Shown: positions 63,447 to 64,000 of the stretch, piece by piece
Layout of the letters: every line of letters begins with the position of its first letter
Position numbering within the stretch: position 1 is the stretch's first letter
Source of the DNA: Nocardioides sp. W7
Lineage (GTDB): Bacteria > Actinomycetota > Actinomycetes > Propionibacteriales > Nocardioidaceae
NCBI RefSeq assembly: GCF_022919075.1
Contig: NZ_CP095078.1
Location: 2,976,001-3,040,000 of the forward strand
Direction of reading: 5' to 3'
DNA: 64,000 bases
Made by a program: the position numbers and the translations under genes
The notes under the pieces: model-generated
Database searches by the model: none
What the model saw: only the letters and a program-made list of their open reading frames with translations
Told to the model about the DNA's origin: nothing

Positions 63447-64000
63447 GTGACCAGCATGCTCCACCGCCTCGGCAAGGGCGCCGCGGCGCACCCGTGGCGG
63501 ACCATCGCCGCGTGGCTGATCGTCGTGGTGGCGGCCGTCGCCACCTCGACCGCCTTCGGCGGCACGTTCCACGACGACTACGACATCCCCGGCGCCGAGG
63601 CCCAGGTGGGTGTCGAGCAGGTCCGGGACCACTTCCCGGCGACCGCCGCCGCGGGCAGCAGCGCCCAGGTCGTCGTCCACGACCCCTCCGGCGCCCCGCT
63701 CGCCGAGACCGAGCTCGGCGCGCTCTCCGAGCGGCTCCGGGCGATCGAGCACGTCTCCGACGTGAGCGCGCCGCGGATGTCCGAGGACGGCGACACCGCC
63801 CTCTACACGGCGACGTACGACGTCCCGGTCACCCACGACGACCTCGTCGAGGAGGGCCTCGACGTCCTCGAGGAGGCCATCGCCCCGCTGCAGGACGCCG
63901 GCCTCCGCGCCGAGCTCGGCGGCGAGCTCCCGACCAACGTGCCCGAGCCGCTGGGCGGCGTCGGCGAGCTGATCGGCGTGCTCGTCGCGCTGCTGCTCCT
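63447..64000 (+). CDS. MMPL family transporter, 5' end only
   Basis: The first 184 codons of a membrane protein that runs off the right edge with no stop. LHRLGKGAAAHPWRTIAAWLIVVVAAVATSTAFGGTF gives the first helix (about residues 15-38), followed by a large exported loop containing DDYDIPGAEAQVGVEQVRDHFPAT near residue 46, a pattern of the MMPL/RND family (porter domain with Asp and Gly). A second hydrophobic run (LIGVLVALLLL) begins at the edge. Such proteins export lipids. GTG follows CAGGAG 6 bases upstream. Confidence 0.88.
   Translation, partial: MTSMLHRLGKGAAAHPWRTIAAWLIVVVAAVATSTAFGGTFHDDYDIPGAEAQVGVEQVRDHFPATAAAGSSAQVVVHDPSGAPLAETELGALSERLRAIEHVSDVSAPRMSEDGDTALYTATYDVPVTHDDLVEEGLDVLEEAIAPLQDAGLRAELGGELPTNVPEPLGGVGELIGVLVALLL

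Overview
The window is about 64 kb of very GC-rich DNA. Genes are packed tightly, third codon positions are almost all G or C, and GTG and TTG starts are common. It is an ordinary chromosome segment of an actinomycete. The gene set (SepH, HrdB-type sigma factor, ParE/ParC, LprG with a P55-like pump, DUF4193, DUF4235, DUF3093, DUF3710, DUF3159, [2Fe-2S]-type ferrochelatase) and the protein sequences suggest Nocardioides or a close relative; the genus is an inference. I see no tRNA, rRNA, CRISPR array, transposase, integrase or prophage gene.

Layout. 1-4.4 kb: minus-strand nitrogen cluster amtB, a type III glutamine synthetase or gamma-glutamylmethylamide synthetase, and three split glutamate-synthase-like subunits (the last cut by the window edge). 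4.4-13.1 kb: a gene-free upstream region, DNA polymerase IV, a DUF4192 protein, two tandem glutamate-cysteine ligase relatives, a stress protein, a sulfatase and an HhH DNA-repair protein. 13.2-18.7 kb: principal sigma factor, a secreted protein, a DUF7455 protein, ParE and a beta-carbonic anhydrase. 18.8-25.7 kb: a 1,178-residue secreted repeat protein, a TetR regulator, and the pump/lipoprotein pair lprG-p55 attached to the end of parC. 25.7-35.2 kb: parC, a Pat-type protein acetyltransferase, DUF5998, a phosphodiesterase, thymidine kinase, SepH and a TRIC-like channel. 35.2-41.7 kb: a SigE-family ECF sigma factor with a membrane-anchored propeller protein, a DrrAB-like ABC exporter, a palindromic repeat with 23-bp tandem repeats, a sugar-lactone oxidase and an MFS protein. 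41.7-52 kb: ferrochelatase, inositol phosphatase, the conserved DUF4193 to dUTPase to DUF3159 block, two TrkA proteins divergent from a KimA-like potassium transporter, and a TrmA-type RNA methyltransferase. 52-64 kb: a secreted protein, aconitase, a lipoprotein, a glycosyltransferase/TetR pair, a second sigma/membrane-propeller module, a thiamine-binding protein, DUF3105, two GNATs, YjbQ and the start of an MMPL transporter.

The stretches 13-35 kb and 41-52 kb look like conserved core chromosome (sigA, parE/parC, sepH, hemH, dut, trkA). The repeat protein, both sigma modules, the ABC exporter, the sulfatase and the glycosyltransferase look like accessory insertions between core genes. About a dozen genes have a TANNNT hexamer 6-9 bases before the start codon and no Shine-Dalgarno, so leaderless transcription seems common here. 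No clearly novel multi-gene system stands out. The most unusual sequence-level signals are the parE start, which lacks a canonical start codon; a lipoprotein start codon inside the loop of the aconitase terminator; and the mirrored sigma/propeller modules.
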